In this document: positions 50,574 through 60,204 of the stretch, one piece after another | How positions within the stretch are numbered: position 1 is the stretch's first letter | How the letters are laid out: each line of letters starts with the position of its first letter | Source of the DNA: Paenibacillus sp. FSL R5-0623 | GTDB lineage: Bacteria; Bacillota; Bacilli; Paenibacillales; Paenibacillaceae | Assembly (NCBI RefSeq): GCF_037974265.1 | Contig: NZ_CP150233.1 | Span: forward strand, 5,146,001 to 5,210,000 | Reading direction: 5' to 3' | Length of the DNA: 64,000 nucleotides | Notes under the pieces: generated by a model | Seen by the model: only the letters and a program-made list of their open reading frames with translations | The model's database searches: none | What the model was told of the DNA's origin: nothing | Translations under genes and position numbers: made by a program

Positions 50574-50591
50574 TGTCAACCCGGGGTTGTC
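50574..50591. promoter_or_regulatory. promoter and overlapping palindrome upstream of the long pullulanase gene
   Basis: On the minus strand TTGACA is followed after 17 nt by TAACAT (50551-50556), a plausible sigma-A promoter 43 nt upstream of the ATG. Its -35 is part of the near-palindrome GTCAACCC-G-GGGTTGTC (50575-50591), a likely regulator site for starch or maltodextrin control. Confidence 0.5.
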
Positions 50592-50846
50592 TGTACTCAT
50601 CAATATCGGTTCAATTTGCGTATTCAATTAGCAATCGCTTTCAAAATATAGGATATGAAAACAAGCGCCATAGATTGACAGCATTTGTACCTGTCCTGAC
50701 AAAAAAAGTTTGGAATATACAAGAATATAATGCAGGATGTCATTTGGTTGAGATTAAAAATGTACTAAACCGGTGCACAGCATAAAGAAGGTCGAGACAT
50801 GACGATGTATAGCCCAGCGACCAAGGCAATGGTCTCTGAAACATCA

Positions 50847-50885
50847 ACAAATCCCCCTTTCAAACGGGAAAGGGGGATTTGTTTT
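50847..50885. terminator. terminator between the two pullulanase genes
   Basis: AAATCCCCCTTTC and GAAAGGGGGATTT form the stem. On the plus strand it ends in GTTTT, and on the minus strand it follows the shorter pullulanase gene by about 60 nt. Confidence 0.78.
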
Positions 50886-50946
50886 ATCTCAATTTATTTG
50901 AAGAGATTTAATTGGACCCTTCAATTCTTGGCAAGCATGGCGTTCA

Positions 50947-52995
50947 TCAGGAATTGGAATACATCACCGTTAGGGATATCGCATTCACATTCGCCTGTCC
51001 GTCTTGTACGGTGCGTATCGTATCAACGCCTGCTTGTCCTTTTTCTACAATCACATTCCATGTCCCTGTGGGAACAGCGATGTCACGGTTTTCTTTTGCC
51101 GCGTTATAGATAACAACAATACGTTCCCATGAATCGCTGGCTGCTGTACCGTTCAATTCATAGGCTAGCAGCCCATTGCCTTTTTCTATCAGACTAACAT
51201 ACTTCTCGATCTCTTCCCGTGTACGAAGCCGAAAGGCTGGATGTTCTCGCCGAAGACGGATCAGCCCACGATAATAATCAAATACCGGCTTGAACAGCTT
51301 CTTCTGCTCCCAATGTATGGCATTAACCACGTCTCCACTCTGGTGGCTGTTGGCGTCCCCATATTTGCTTCGAAGCAGCTCATCTCCAGCCGCGATCAGG
51401 GGTACACCCTGGGAGGTTAGAACGATACCATTGGCAAGCAAACTACGCCTAACGGTCTCATTCTCCAGAATGTGTTCCGGATCAATCTGCAGGTAAGGCT
51501 TAGCCTTCTCTACAGCCTTTTCCACGCTCTCGCAACCACAAATACTTCCATCCTCGTTATAGCTGAGGAAATTCAGGGTATCGTGGAGTCCTTGTGTACG
51601 CGCGATTTTATCCCACAGATTGAGATTATCATGCACGGTTACATAGTTAATCGTCTCGGATGGACCATCCGTAAAATCCTCAATGGCTCCCCGGACGCCA
51701 GTCCACAATTCTTCTTCTTTCCCGTCCGCACCTGTCGCAAATCCCGTACCCACACCATCGCTGTCTCCCTTGATCACTCCGCGGAAATTATCGTTAAACA
51801 CAGCAAAACCCGCCCCGCGCTGCGCTTCTTTTAGGGTCATATCATCTCCAAGCGGCGAATCCAGTGCGCCCCATGGTTCACCATATAACAATATGCAAGG
51901 TGACACTTCGGTGTGCAACTCCGCTGCAAGCTGTTTCATCGTAGTTGTGTCGATCAGGCCCATGAGATCAAATCGAAAACCATCAACATGGTACTCCTCT
52001 GCCCAGTAACGGACCGAGTCGATGATAAACTTACGAACCATGGTGCGTTCAGTAGCTACCTCATTGCCCGTACCTGAGCCATTGCTATAGGTTCCATCGG
52101 CGTTTTGACGATAGTAGTACCCTGGTACAAGTTTTTCAAAAGAGCTGCCTGCCGTATCAAACGTATGATTATATACCACATCCATAATGACACCTATTCC
52201 CTTGTTATGAAGGGCCAGCACCATTGATTTGAACTCACGAATTCGTGTCTCCGGCTCATCTGCACGTGATGCATAGGACCCTTCCGGGACATTGTAATGA
52301 AGTGGATCATATCCCCAGTTATAGTTGGAGGCATCAGACGTATCACCATCCACCCTGGATTCATCCACCGTCGCAAAATCAAATACAGGCAGCAGATGAA
52401 CATGGGTAATCCCTAGTTCAACCAAATGATCGATCCCCAGTGTGTTGCCCTCCGAATCACGCAGACCCGTCTCGGTGAAAGCCATGTATTTGCCTTTATT
52501 TGTTATACCAGATGATGGGTGAATGGAAAAATCACGTACATGCAGTTCGTACAGGACTGCATCTACAGGACTGGTCAATTGCGGGCGAATATCCTCACTC
52601 CATCCCTTCGGATGTGTTTGCTCCAGTCTCACAATTACACCCATTTCTCCATTCATGGTCACTGCTCGTGCGTAGGGGTCTACAGCATGGGTTGAATGTC
52701 CATCTTCGAAAGTAGGCTTGTACATGTAACGGTAGCTGTTTAAATCACCCTCCAGTTCCAGAACCCAGATGCCTTGTTCTTTCTTTTGCATAGGTAACGC
52801 CTGCTGTTTCCGTTGATTGGGCTCTTCCTCCGGGCTCCCCCCTGTCAAAGGTGGGTACAGAATTAGTTCCATCTGAACGGCTAACGGTGACCAGACTTTG
52901 AAGTGACAGGACTGTGCTTCTAATGTGACACCTAAATCTCTTCCTTTGTATGTATCTTCTGAAATCAATAGTTCCTGCTTATCTTCTTCAATCAT
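50947..52995 (-). CDS. pulA: type I pullulanase, second paralog
   Basis: The 682-residue protein (frame of 695 from 53034, numbering from that codon) has a CBM48-like N-terminus and a GH13 domain. The domain carries YNWGYDP at about 238-244, the nucleophile Asp356 in GFRFDLMGLID, Glu386 in YGEPWGALD and HDN at about 470. It parallels the upstream gene almost domain for domain but ends after the catalytic C-domain, lacking the Big2 and CBM41 parts. No signal peptide. The ATG at 52995 has GAGGGG upstream. It is probably intracellular and acts on imported or stored branched alpha-glucans. Confidence 0.93.
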   Translation of the reverse strand: MIEEDKQELLISEDTYKGRDLGVTLEAQSCHFKVWSPLAVQMELILYPPLTGGSPEEEPNQRKQQALPMQKKEQGIWVLELEGDLNSYRYMYKPTFEDGHSTHAVDPYARAVTMNGEMGVIVRLEQTHPKGWSEDIRPQLTSPVDAVLYELHVRDFSIHPSSGITNKGKYMAFTETGLRDSEGNTLGIDHLVELGITHVHLLPVFDFATVDESRVDGDTSDASNYNWGYDPLHYNVPEGSYASRADEPETRIREFKSMVLALHNKGIGVIMDVVYNHTFDTAGSSFEKLVPGYYYRQNADGTYSNGSGTGNEVATERTMVRKFIIDSVRYWAEEYHVDGFRFDLMGLIDTTTMKQLAAELHTEVSPCILLYGEPWGALDSPLGDDMTLKEAQRGAGFAVFNDNFRGVIKGDSDGVGTGFATGADGKEEELWTGVRGAIEDFTDGPSETINYVTVHDNLNLWDKIARTQGLHDTLNFLSYNEDGSICGCESVEKAVEKAKPYLQIDPEHILENETVRRSLLANGIVLTSQGVPLIAAGDELLRSKYGDANSHQSGDVVNAIHWEQKKLFKPVFDYYRGLIRLRREHPAFRLRTREEIEKYVSLIEKGNGLLAYELNGTAASDSWERIVVIYNAAKENRDIAVPTGTWNVIVEKGQAGVDTIRTVQDGQANVNAISLTVMYSNS

Positions 52996-53165
52996 GTGTG
53001 TTGTTCCCCTCTCGTTGAGAAAATTGATGAACATGGATGGTACAAGTGCTCCTTACCCTTTATACCCGTTCTGCTGCCCAACCATAATCCGAATTACACA
53101 AAAGAAGACAAACGTCATGTAGATTCACATCACGCCTGCCTTCTTTATGGGTAAAACGATTCTCT

Positions 53166-56100
53166 CTAATGCGGTACCTGGGATTGGAAATCATTCCGGC
53201 TGGATTGATCCGCGTGGTACAAAACCACGTCCCCATCTTGCATCGGCCAGCTTCTCCCCTGACCATCTACCGGGCTGTTATCGAAACCTTCCATTTGCCA
53301 TTGATTCATCAACGGTGCGTGAATATATTGTAGATGTGGCGCACTCGTATTGCCACTGCGCAATGTTTCGATATTGAAGTTAACCACAATGTAACCATCC
53401 CTCAGAAATACCATTGCCTTCTCATCCAACTGGTTTTGTCTGGCAAGTGGCTCTAAATCGGTTCCTTTGGGTACTGCATATACATCTGCTGGCAAGCTAT
53501 ATTCCCCATACCAGCGCTGAATCGCTGCATTCGCCCGATCTACATTAACACCAGATGGAATATCTGTTTTTGGGCCAATGAGTGTACGGATCTGTGAAGG
53601 AAGAATCATCCAGTCATAACGACCTACCCACGTTTTATGATGAGAGGTCTGATCCACGAAACGAACCATATGTTCCGCCATTGTACCCTGATTGCGTTCC
53701 TCCTCCGACAGTTCATAGGTATACTGATAACGCGCTGTATCACCTAACTCCGTACCGGGGACATTCCGCAACCGTGAGTTCAGAACAACAAAGCGTTTTT
53801 CTAAATCTTGTGCCGATCCGATACGAATGAGTCGTTCCTGTCCTCGATGGTAGTATAAATCCACTTCTTGCCGGGTGGTGCCATCTTTACTCACAAAAGA
53901 GAACGTCGGCGTGATTCGGATACCATCCTGTTTCCCAAACATGTTGCCCTTGGTTTTCAAATCAAACTTGAAATGGTAACCCGTCTTCACTGCAGCATTT
54001 CGGAAACCCTGTATCGGATGACTGCCGGGACGAATAGGCAGGACATAGGGAGCCAAATTACCTCGGGGATCTCCGTCTATACTGTTTCCTCCGGTCCAGT
54101 AGCTTACACCCGTTGGTTCGGGGCTGCCCATCCGCTTACGGAACACATTCTCCCAGTTGTAGTCTGAAATATCGGTGATGTGAAAATCATACAATCGTCC
54201 GATAACCTCTACAGCAACGGTATCTGCTGCGACATGATGAGTCAGATTGGTGTTGGCATCCTGTTGCTCTGTGAAGTTTGCAGGTGCATTTTCGGCGATA
54301 TTTCGAAACTCGACCTGATAATTCCCTTCATCTAACCATACAGGGAGATAAAAAGGAGTGTCCAACTGATTTACCGGAATATCCACCCACGTCATGGCCG
54401 GAATAAACTGACTTCTGGCACCGTTATAAACATCGAATGGAAAACGAACCTGTTTGATCCGGAAATATTTCGCATAATCATGGTTTCCATAACCAGGGTA
54501 ACTCGCTACATCCAGATGCTGCCCTGAGGTCGGTATCCGAACAATGAATGGACGCTCTAAAATAAGCGCAGCTCTGGTCGGATCTGGCGTAGTCTTCTGA
54601 TTATGAGGCTGATCATCTGACACCCAGGCATAGTTCACAACTGGAGTATGTACTGTCACCGAGTTAATGCCCTGAATGGGGAACTTCTGATCCTGACCTC
54701 CGTTAACATTGCCAGAGAGCAGTCCATACGTAATCTCACCCGTGGTTGGCTGGTTAGCTTTGTTCATCAATGCGTTCTTGATTGTCAGACGGTTCTGGTA
54801 CAGAACATTTTCTCCAATCACGCCAGGCTGCGGGATCGTCCCAGGTCTTGGAGCTGTTTGCTCCACAGGAGCAGGATCAACAATTGTCCCTCCATTAAAG
54901 ATTACCTTGTCGTTATTAACGGTGTTCTCTCTAACCTCCGCTTCAGCTTCAGATTGAAACAATGACGTTTCATCTGGCGTAGGCGGTTCAGTCGAACCAC
55001 CCGGAACCCCTTTGATACCAAGATCAATTTCTCGACATGGCGCAGGTTTCACATGATTGGTAACTGCTGTATCCATAGCCGATTGCAAAGTCGGTGGTGT
55101 ATATGCATTGGGCGTCAGGGTCACGGTGTCACCATAACCGCCTAGCGCGTAGTTAGATACCTTTGCCTCATTTAACTTGTAAACCTCCAAGTTATCGATT
55201 TGCCAATAGCTATATGTCCTTGTTACTTGCATCGTTTTATCCCCGGGCACATCAAGTTCTTTGGGCTCAGGAGGTGTTCCTGGATCCCCCTCACCACTAG
55301 ACGCTCTTCCCGGGATCGTCCAGGTTTTATGATACACCCTTTTCACTTTAACGGTGTAAGTAACCGTTCCTGTCATGTTAACCCAACGGTGCTGAAACAG
55401 ATATTCCTTGGCCAAAACATTGGCATAAAGATCTTCCGAAGTTGGAATACCACGGGTAACATCAAACTTCTCAGATCCCCGATCGTCTGCCTTCAACACA
55501 CCTCCGACAGACGGGTCCATAAGCGATGCTTCAATAACCGTGCCTCTACTCGGTGGGCTGATAGTCACAGGGCAAGCGTTCACAGGGTCGCCTCCCGGAT
55601 CGCCATCATTACCACCTTCTCCATTATCTGTGCAATCCTTCACCTCAAGCACCTGAGTCCCTTGTTCATTCAGTTGCTGAGCAGAATCAAGAAAATGAGC
55701 TTTTATGGTCGTGCTACCTACGATCCCTTTTGTCGTGATTTTGCCATCAGCACCGATCGTTGCCACAGCCGGATTCGAGCTCTGCCACGTCAATTTGGGA
55801 TGAACCGTCAGTTTATGAACAGAGCGATCCGGTTTGGTTAGAACGGCTTCTGCCTGTAGAGGTGTGGTATTGGCTTTACAAGCATTCGGCAGATTCACAA
55901 CGAGTCCTGGCTCAGACGTGACTGTTATGGTGGCAGTATCCGAGATCAGATATGTACCATTGTTCCAGATCGCACGCACAGTGACCGTGCCTGGACTTTC
56001 GGCCGTTAACATCCCTGTTTTGAGCTCTATACTCGCAATCGTCTCGTCAGAAGAAAACCATTTGATCTCGGCTTCCCTTCGCGATACGTCGATGCCCTCA

Positions 56101-56852
56101 CCAAAGGCTGTCGCACCATAGCCCTTCGTCTTCACCTTGGCTACCATCTGCTGAGTTTGACCTAGGGTAAGGGTTTTATTTGGGGTTACATCGATTTCTT
56201 TTTCTTCGTGAATCTTACCTTCCCAGAAGATGCTAACAGGGGTGTGGTATACCATCTTATATTTGGGTTTATTGCCTGGCCTAGTCCCATAAGGTTCCCT
56301 TTCAAAGAACTCAAACCCTTTGCCAGTATATGTTCTAAGATCCGCATTTTTTTCACTTGTAACTCTAGGACTACCTATTCCTTCATAACTATTTACCTGC
56401 TGATATTTTACACCATCAGGATCGTTCTTTAACTTAATATCAGTTACCATTTCCTTATCAATTCCTATACCTCTATATGGCTTCCAACTTAGTGGCGGCC
56501 ATCTACTCATATCAACATTATCGGGAATTTCTGTTTTTACAGGGTATGCATCATAATCAGTTCCTCCGTTATCCACATCTTTGTGTGTGCCTTGATATTC
56601 TGCCCTAAATTCTCCTGAATCAAGTTGATACCAGTAAACTCCCGGTGTTCCTTGAGTTGGGTTTGCATCAACTGTTACTGCTGGCCCTTTCATGGATTTG
56701 GAACCATATTGTTCTTCTACGGCATTAGCTTTAAGAGTATCAAAAGTGCAGTAATAGACTGGTAATATCATAAATATAATTACTAAGATTCTATATAAAC
56801 TTTTAAAACCACCTAATAGATAACGTTTAATATTAAATTTAAACACCACCAA
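53166..56852 (-). CDS. large secreted protein with Ig-like domains, unknown function
   Basis: The 1228-residue protein has a signal-like helix at about 18-37 (ILVIIFMILPVYYCTF), with possible cleavage near LKANA. Two Big2-type Ig-like domains span about 215-315 (LGQTQQMVAKV, WFSSDETIASIEL, SPGTVTVRAIW) and 325-410. The remaining 800 residues are unfamiliar and may be a Paenibacillus-type surface domain (possibly of the DUF5704 kind, not verified). Translation starts at TTG or GTG, 5 nt after the SLH gene stop, without its own ribosome binding site, so coupling is likely. The first 200 codons are notably AT-rich compared with the rest. Confidence 0.7.
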   Translation of the reverse strand: MVVFKFNIKRYLLGGFKSLYRILVIIFMILPVYYCTFDTLKANAVEEQYGSKSMKGPAVTVDANPTQGTPGVYWYQLDSGEFRAEYQGTHKDVDNGGTDYDAYPVKTEIPDNVDMSRWPPLSWKPYRGIGIDKEMVTDIKLKNDPDGVKYQQVNSYEGIGSPRVTSEKNADLRTYTGKGFEFFEREPYGTRPGNKPKYKMVYHTPVSIFWEGKIHEEKEIDVTPNKTLTLGQTQQMVAKVKTKGYGATAFGEGIDVSRREAEIKWFSSDETIASIELKTGMLTAESPGTVTVRAIWNNGTYLISDTATITVTSEPGLVVNLPNACKANTTPLQAEAVLTKPDRSVHKLTVHPKLTWQSSNPAVATIGADGKITTKGIVGSTTIKAHFLDSAQQLNEQGTQVLEVKDCTDNGEGGNDGDPGGDPVNACPVTISPPSRGTVIEASLMDPSVGGVLKADDRGSEKFDVTRGIPTSEDLYANVLAKEYLFQHRWVNMTGTVTYTVKVKRVYHKTWTIPGRASSGEGDPGTPPEPKELDVPGDKTMQVTRTYSYWQIDNLEVYKLNEAKVSNYALGGYGDTVTLTPNAYTPPTLQSAMDTAVTNHVKPAPCREIDLGIKGVPGGSTEPPTPDETSLFQSEAEAEVRENTVNNDKVIFNGGTIVDPAPVEQTAPRPGTIPQPGVIGENVLYQNRLTIKNALMNKANQPTTGEITYGLLSGNVNGGQDQKFPIQGINSVTVHTPVVNYAWVSDDQPHNQKTTPDPTRAALILERPFIVRIPTSGQHLDVASYPGYGNHDYAKYFRIKQVRFPFDVYNGARSQFIPAMTWVDIPVNQLDTPFYLPVWLDEGNYQVEFRNIAENAPANFTEQQDANTNLTHHVAADTVAVEVIGRLYDFHITDISDYNWENVFRKRMGSPEPTGVSYWTGGNSIDGDPRGNLAPYVLPIRPGSHPIQGFRNAAVKTGYHFKFDLKTKGNMFGKQDGIRITPTFSFVSKDGTTRQEVDLYYHRGQERLIRIGSAQDLEKRFVVLNSRLRNVPGTELGDTARYQYTYELSEEERNQGTMAEHMVRFVDQTSHHKTWVGRYDWMILPSQIRTLIGPKTDIPSGVNVDRANAAIQRWYGEYSLPADVYAVPKGTDLEPLARQNQLDEKAMVFLRDGYIVVNFNIETLRSGNTSAPHLQYIHAPLMNQWQMEGFDNSPVDGQGRSWPMQDGDVVLYHADQSSRNDFQSQVPH

Positions 56853-56857
56853 AAGTT

Positions 56858-58126
56858 CTATTGATAGATTTGAACTTCTTTACCAGCATCATTCTTCAAC
56901 ATATATCCTCCCTTTACAGGATCCAGAGTATGTGATGACCAAAATTTGCTAGAAACCCCTTGCTTCAACATTGCGTTTGAATCATCTGGTAAAGTAATAA
57001 ACCCTTTTTCTTCCAAATAGCTCACGTTAAATAATCGTTGAATTGGAATAGCTATATTATCATTCGCTCTAGCAATAGTTAAAAGATTTGACTTATCAAG
57101 TTTTGAAGTAAACGTTATCTCAGCGTAGGTAGAGAAGCGTCCCTTTTGTGCCCTAGTCAAGTTATTTTGATCTACAAATAACGTGGCGTACAGTCCCTTG
57201 GGCTTAGTCCCTCGGGTATCCACTACGATAAATCTATGGTACCTTACGACCCCCACATTATTTTTCAACGTGTACTCTGTGTTAACTATATTTCCGAAGT
57301 TACCTTTAATATATTTGTAATTTGATAGTGTCGTTAAATTCGTCCCCGTCGTGCCGACCTCTCTCATCTCATTCAGGTCACTGTACTTACCGGCATCCGT
57401 GCCCTCCACGTCCATATAACGCAGCAAAATGGCCGATACTTCTGCACGAGTGGTGGAATCCGCGGGTTTTAATGCGCCATCCTGGAATCCACCGACAATG
57501 CCTGTCCCACGGACAAGGGCAAGATACGGAGTCTGCTCGGCACGAATGGTGCCGCGGTTCACTTCCGGTGTGGGAAGCAGCGTATTTTGTGTATCGTTAA
57601 AAGCATCCTGGAAGCTGGCTCCGGACTTGATCAGTCCATTGGCAATCCATTTCATCATCTCGTAACGCGTTAGCTCCGCATTTGGATTGAACCCTTTGGC
57701 GTAATCGCCAGCGTTAATGAATCCTTGTCTTACAAGCTGGCTAACCGCCGCTTCAGACCAATGACCCTTGAGATCAGCAAAGGGATTCTGCCCCTCTACC
57801 TTCTCCAGTCCAGTCGCACGGGCAAGTATGGTTGCATATTCCCCACGCGTGATTTTGCCATTCGGACGAAACGTTCCGTCCTGGTAACCAGAGATCAGAT
57901 TTTTTTCATAAGCTTTGGCAATTGTCGCTTGAGCCCAATGGCCCTTAATATCCTTGAACTTGCTAAGGGCAGTGTCACTTGTTCCCGATGCAGCATTCGC
58001 TGTTGACGTTAAATGTACGGGGCCAACGGGTAATAGTGTTGCTGCCAATAATGCTGTTGTCACCAACCCGACGATCCAACCGTTCCGTTTTTTCTTCTTC
58101 TCATGTCCTTCAATCTGCTTCTTCAA
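56858..58126 (-). CDS. S-layer homology domain envelope protein
   Basis: The 422-residue protein has a signal peptide (WIVGLVTTALLAATLLPVGP) after a lysine-rich N-terminus. Three SLH domains follow at about 60-225 (FKDIKGHWAQATIAKAYEKN, FADLKGHWSEAAVSQLVRQG, and the third ending in RAEVSAILLRYMDVE). The unknown C-terminal domain is AT-rich at the DNA level. SLH domains anchor proteins to pyruvylated wall polymers. The AGGAG box lies 10 nt before a TTG (58126) but only 1 nt before a GTG (58135), so TTG is chosen. It is the first gene of a two-gene operon with the large secreted protein. Confidence 0.88.
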   Translation of the reverse strand: MKKQIEGHEKKKKRNGWIVGLVTTALLAATLLPVGPVHLTSTANAASGTSDTALSKFKDIKGHWAQATIAKAYEKNLISGYQDGTFRPNGKITRGEYATILARATGLEKVEGQNPFADLKGHWSEAAVSQLVRQGFINAGDYAKGFNPNAELTRYEMMKWIANGLIKSGASFQDAFNDTQNTLLPTPEVNRGTIRAEQTPYLALVRGTGIVGGFQDGALKPADSTTRAEVSAILLRYMDVEGTDAGKYSDLNEMREVGTTGTNLTTLSNYKYIKGNFGNIVNTEYTLKNNVGVVRYHRFIVVDTRGTKPKGLYATLFVDQNNLTRAQKGRFSTYAEITFTSKLDKSNLLTIARANDNIAIPIQRLFNVSYLEEKGFITLPDDSNAMLKQGVSSKFWSSHTLDPVKGGYMLKNDAGKEVQIYQ

Positions 58127-58135
58127 TCTATTCAC

Positions 58136-58471
58136 GCTCCTATGTACCTTAGTATGGGGATGCTTTACTTAGTCAACCTAGTCACTTCTCTTCATAACCA
58201 AAACCTAAATTTGCCATAATAATCAATATTCTACCATGTTGTACTAGGCTATTGGTATTATTTTTCGTCCATCCCCATCACTTCAAGGCGTGCACCCCTC
58301 CTTCCATAGACCCACTTCATTCGCCTAAAACACAAAAAAAGGCCATGAATCCGCAGATTCATAGCCTTATGCTTTAAGGGTGTGGTCTTTCTTATGATAT
58401 TGAAAAATGAACTCACTCATAGAATAAACCATATCATTCCATTTGATCAACCTTTTTTATTTCATTCAGCT
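58136..58471. other. intergenic region, 336 bp
   Basis: It contains the promoter region of the SLH gene and the terminator of the solute-binding gene (58333-58369). No other feature or gene was recognised. Confidence 0.5.
58333..58369 (-). terminator. terminator of the pectic-oligosaccharide locus
   Basis: On the minus strand AAGGCTATGAATC-TGCG-GATTCATGGCCTT is followed by a T-run of seven. It lies about 100 nt after the last gene. Confidence 0.85.
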
Positions 58472-59983
58472 TTATTTTCCGTTTAATTCCTTGTAGGATG
58501 CTTCCAATTCCGTGATCAATTGATCACCACCGGCTTTTCTCCAGCTTGCGATTTCCTGCTCCCAACCTGCATCATCGATTTTACCCATAATGTACTTGGT
58601 CTGCGCATCCCAGATCATCTGATCCAGCTCCTGACCACGCTCGGTATAGATTGCCGAAGACAAGGTGAGTGCCGGATTGGCAATGGCGTACTGCTCATTC
58701 TCACGCGCCATCTTTGTACCTTTCATACCAATCGGAACATCAACCAGTTCAGGCACATTATAACCTTCAATGCTTAATAAATTATCCCGATATGGCTTCA
58801 CTTCACGCTGATAAGCGTCAAAATCCTTAAGTTCGGTTTTCCCATCAGCAGTCTTGGTGTAGTGCACATCGAGCAATCCACGGAGCTGCAACGCACTTAA
58901 TTCCTCATCCATCAACTGATCCAGGAACGTGAGAACCTGCTTCAATTGCTCCTCATCCGTAACGGATGCCTTCGGGATGACCAGCATTCCGTAGTTCCCT
59001 GGTTCTCCGGCGATGCGAATACCATCGGTTCCCTGGAACGGAGCCACATCAATTTCTCCATCCGGAGCGTTAGGTGTAAGCCGCTGCTGAGAGGACTTTC
59101 CGTTCTGAGCCACACCATTCAGCTTCATGCCAACCAGGCCTGAATCCATTTTTTTGTCCGCATCAGAAGGGTCTAGGGCAGGGAAATCACTATTAATCAG
59201 TCCCTCGCTGAACAGTCGCTTGAAGAGTTTCATCGTATCCACGTATTCCGGGGTCAAGAACTCCGGGGTCAGTTTCCCGGCATCGTCCACACCCCATTTG
59301 TTAACACCGCCAATACTTACAGCGATCCGCGTCAGTGGGGAAGAGACACCTTCATTATATTTTTTGAACAGCAGCGCACCATACGTATCCTCTTTACCAT
59401 TCCCGTCAGGGTCGTCCTTGCGAATGGAGCGCATCACTTCATACCAATCATCCAGCGTTTTTGGTATATCCAGCTTCAACGTATCAAACCAATCCTTGCG
59501 ATATACGATCGCAGTCCGTCCAATATCCCGGAAGTTTGGAATACCATAGACCTTGCCTTCAATTTTGATATTGTTAAAATAAGCTTCGGATTGGGCAGAC
59601 AGGTTTTTATAATCCTTCAAGTAAGGCCCCAGTTCCCAGAACAGTCCCGTTTTGGCGGCATTAAATGTGGTCGGTACATAATTCACACGCATAATGGTTG
59701 GCATCTCACCTGAAGCAACCATAACATTCACCTTATCATCAAAAGCAGACTGCGGAATCCACTGTACATTGACATCCGTATTTGTATATTCCTCAATCTT
59801 CTTTTCAATCCCGTTCTCCTTGGCCGGTATATCTCCTACCTGCATTAAAGAGATGGAAATGGGAAGTTTACCTTCCCCTGCAGCAGGTGCTTTTTCTCCC
59901 CCGCAACCTGCAAGCAATCCAGCGGACATTGCACCAATTACAACGATTCCGCCTAAACGGGACATTGGACCTTTTGGACTCAT
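58472..59983 (-). CDS. family 1 solute-binding lipoprotein, second paralog (YtcQ/LplA-like)
   Basis: The 503-residue lipoprotein has a lipobox AGLLAGCGG near residue 27. The body closely parallels the lipoprotein gene at 61342-62841 (common parts are NVMVASGEMPTIMRV, VYGIPNFRDIGRTAIVYRKD and KYIMGKIDDAGWEQEI). It binds an oligosaccharide for ABC import. GGAG precedes the ATG at 59983 by 9 nt. The repeat copy C lies directly upstream. It has its own terminator. Confidence 0.9.
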   Translation of the reverse strand: MSPKGPMSRLGGIVVIGAMSAGLLAGCGGEKAPAAGEGKLPISISLMQVGDIPAKENGIEKKIEEYTNTDVNVQWIPQSAFDDKVNVMVASGEMPTIMRVNYVPTTFNAAKTGLFWELGPYLKDYKNLSAQSEAYFNNIKIEGKVYGIPNFRDIGRTAIVYRKDWFDTLKLDIPKTLDDWYEVMRSIRKDDPDGNGKEDTYGALLFKKYNEGVSSPLTRIAVSIGGVNKWGVDDAGKLTPEFLTPEYVDTMKLFKRLFSEGLINSDFPALDPSDADKKMDSGLVGMKLNGVAQNGKSSQQRLTPNAPDGEIDVAPFQGTDGIRIAGEPGNYGMLVIPKASVTDEEQLKQVLTFLDQLMDEELSALQLRGLLDVHYTKTADGKTELKDFDAYQREVKPYRDNLLSIEGYNVPELVDVPIGMKGTKMARENEQYAIANPALTLSSAIYTERGQELDQMIWDAQTKYIMGKIDDAGWEQEIASWRKAGGDQLITELEASYKELNGK

Positions 59984-60010
59984 GAACCATCTCTCCTTTT
60001 GGATAAGGTT

Positions 60011-60203
60011 ATGTACACAGACCACTCCGATGACAGAACAACCTTCAGATCGCTGTTATCCCCAGATTTTTTTGATTCCCTTCTAAACAAGGGGAAAATC
60101 CGGGGATAAGCCTATGCTTCCGATGCAGCTTTCTTTCAGAAAGCTTTTAGGCGAACGCTTCGCTTCCTCAAGTTATTTCTGTCCTCTACGTTCTCATGTA
60201 CAT
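60011..60203. repeat. structured ~190-bp repeat, copy C
   Basis: This is the third copy. Its ends ATGTACA and TGTACAT form a perfect 7-bp pair. Inside are GACAGAA facing TTCTGTC, the long hairpin TTATCCCC / GGGGATAA with an extra TTCCCTT / AAGGGGAA pair, the hairpin AGCTTTCT-TTC-AGAAAGCT and GCGAA-CGC-TTCGC. It begins one base after the stop codon of the GH105 gene and ends 28 nt before the next gene, on the minus strand reading. Confidence 0.88.
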
Positions 60204-60204
60204 G

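Noticed and set aside
60011..60203. Interpretation of the repeat as an insertion sequence
   Set aside because: No transposase frame is present in or beside any copy, and flanking target duplications are not consistent among the three. A MITE-like origin is still possible.
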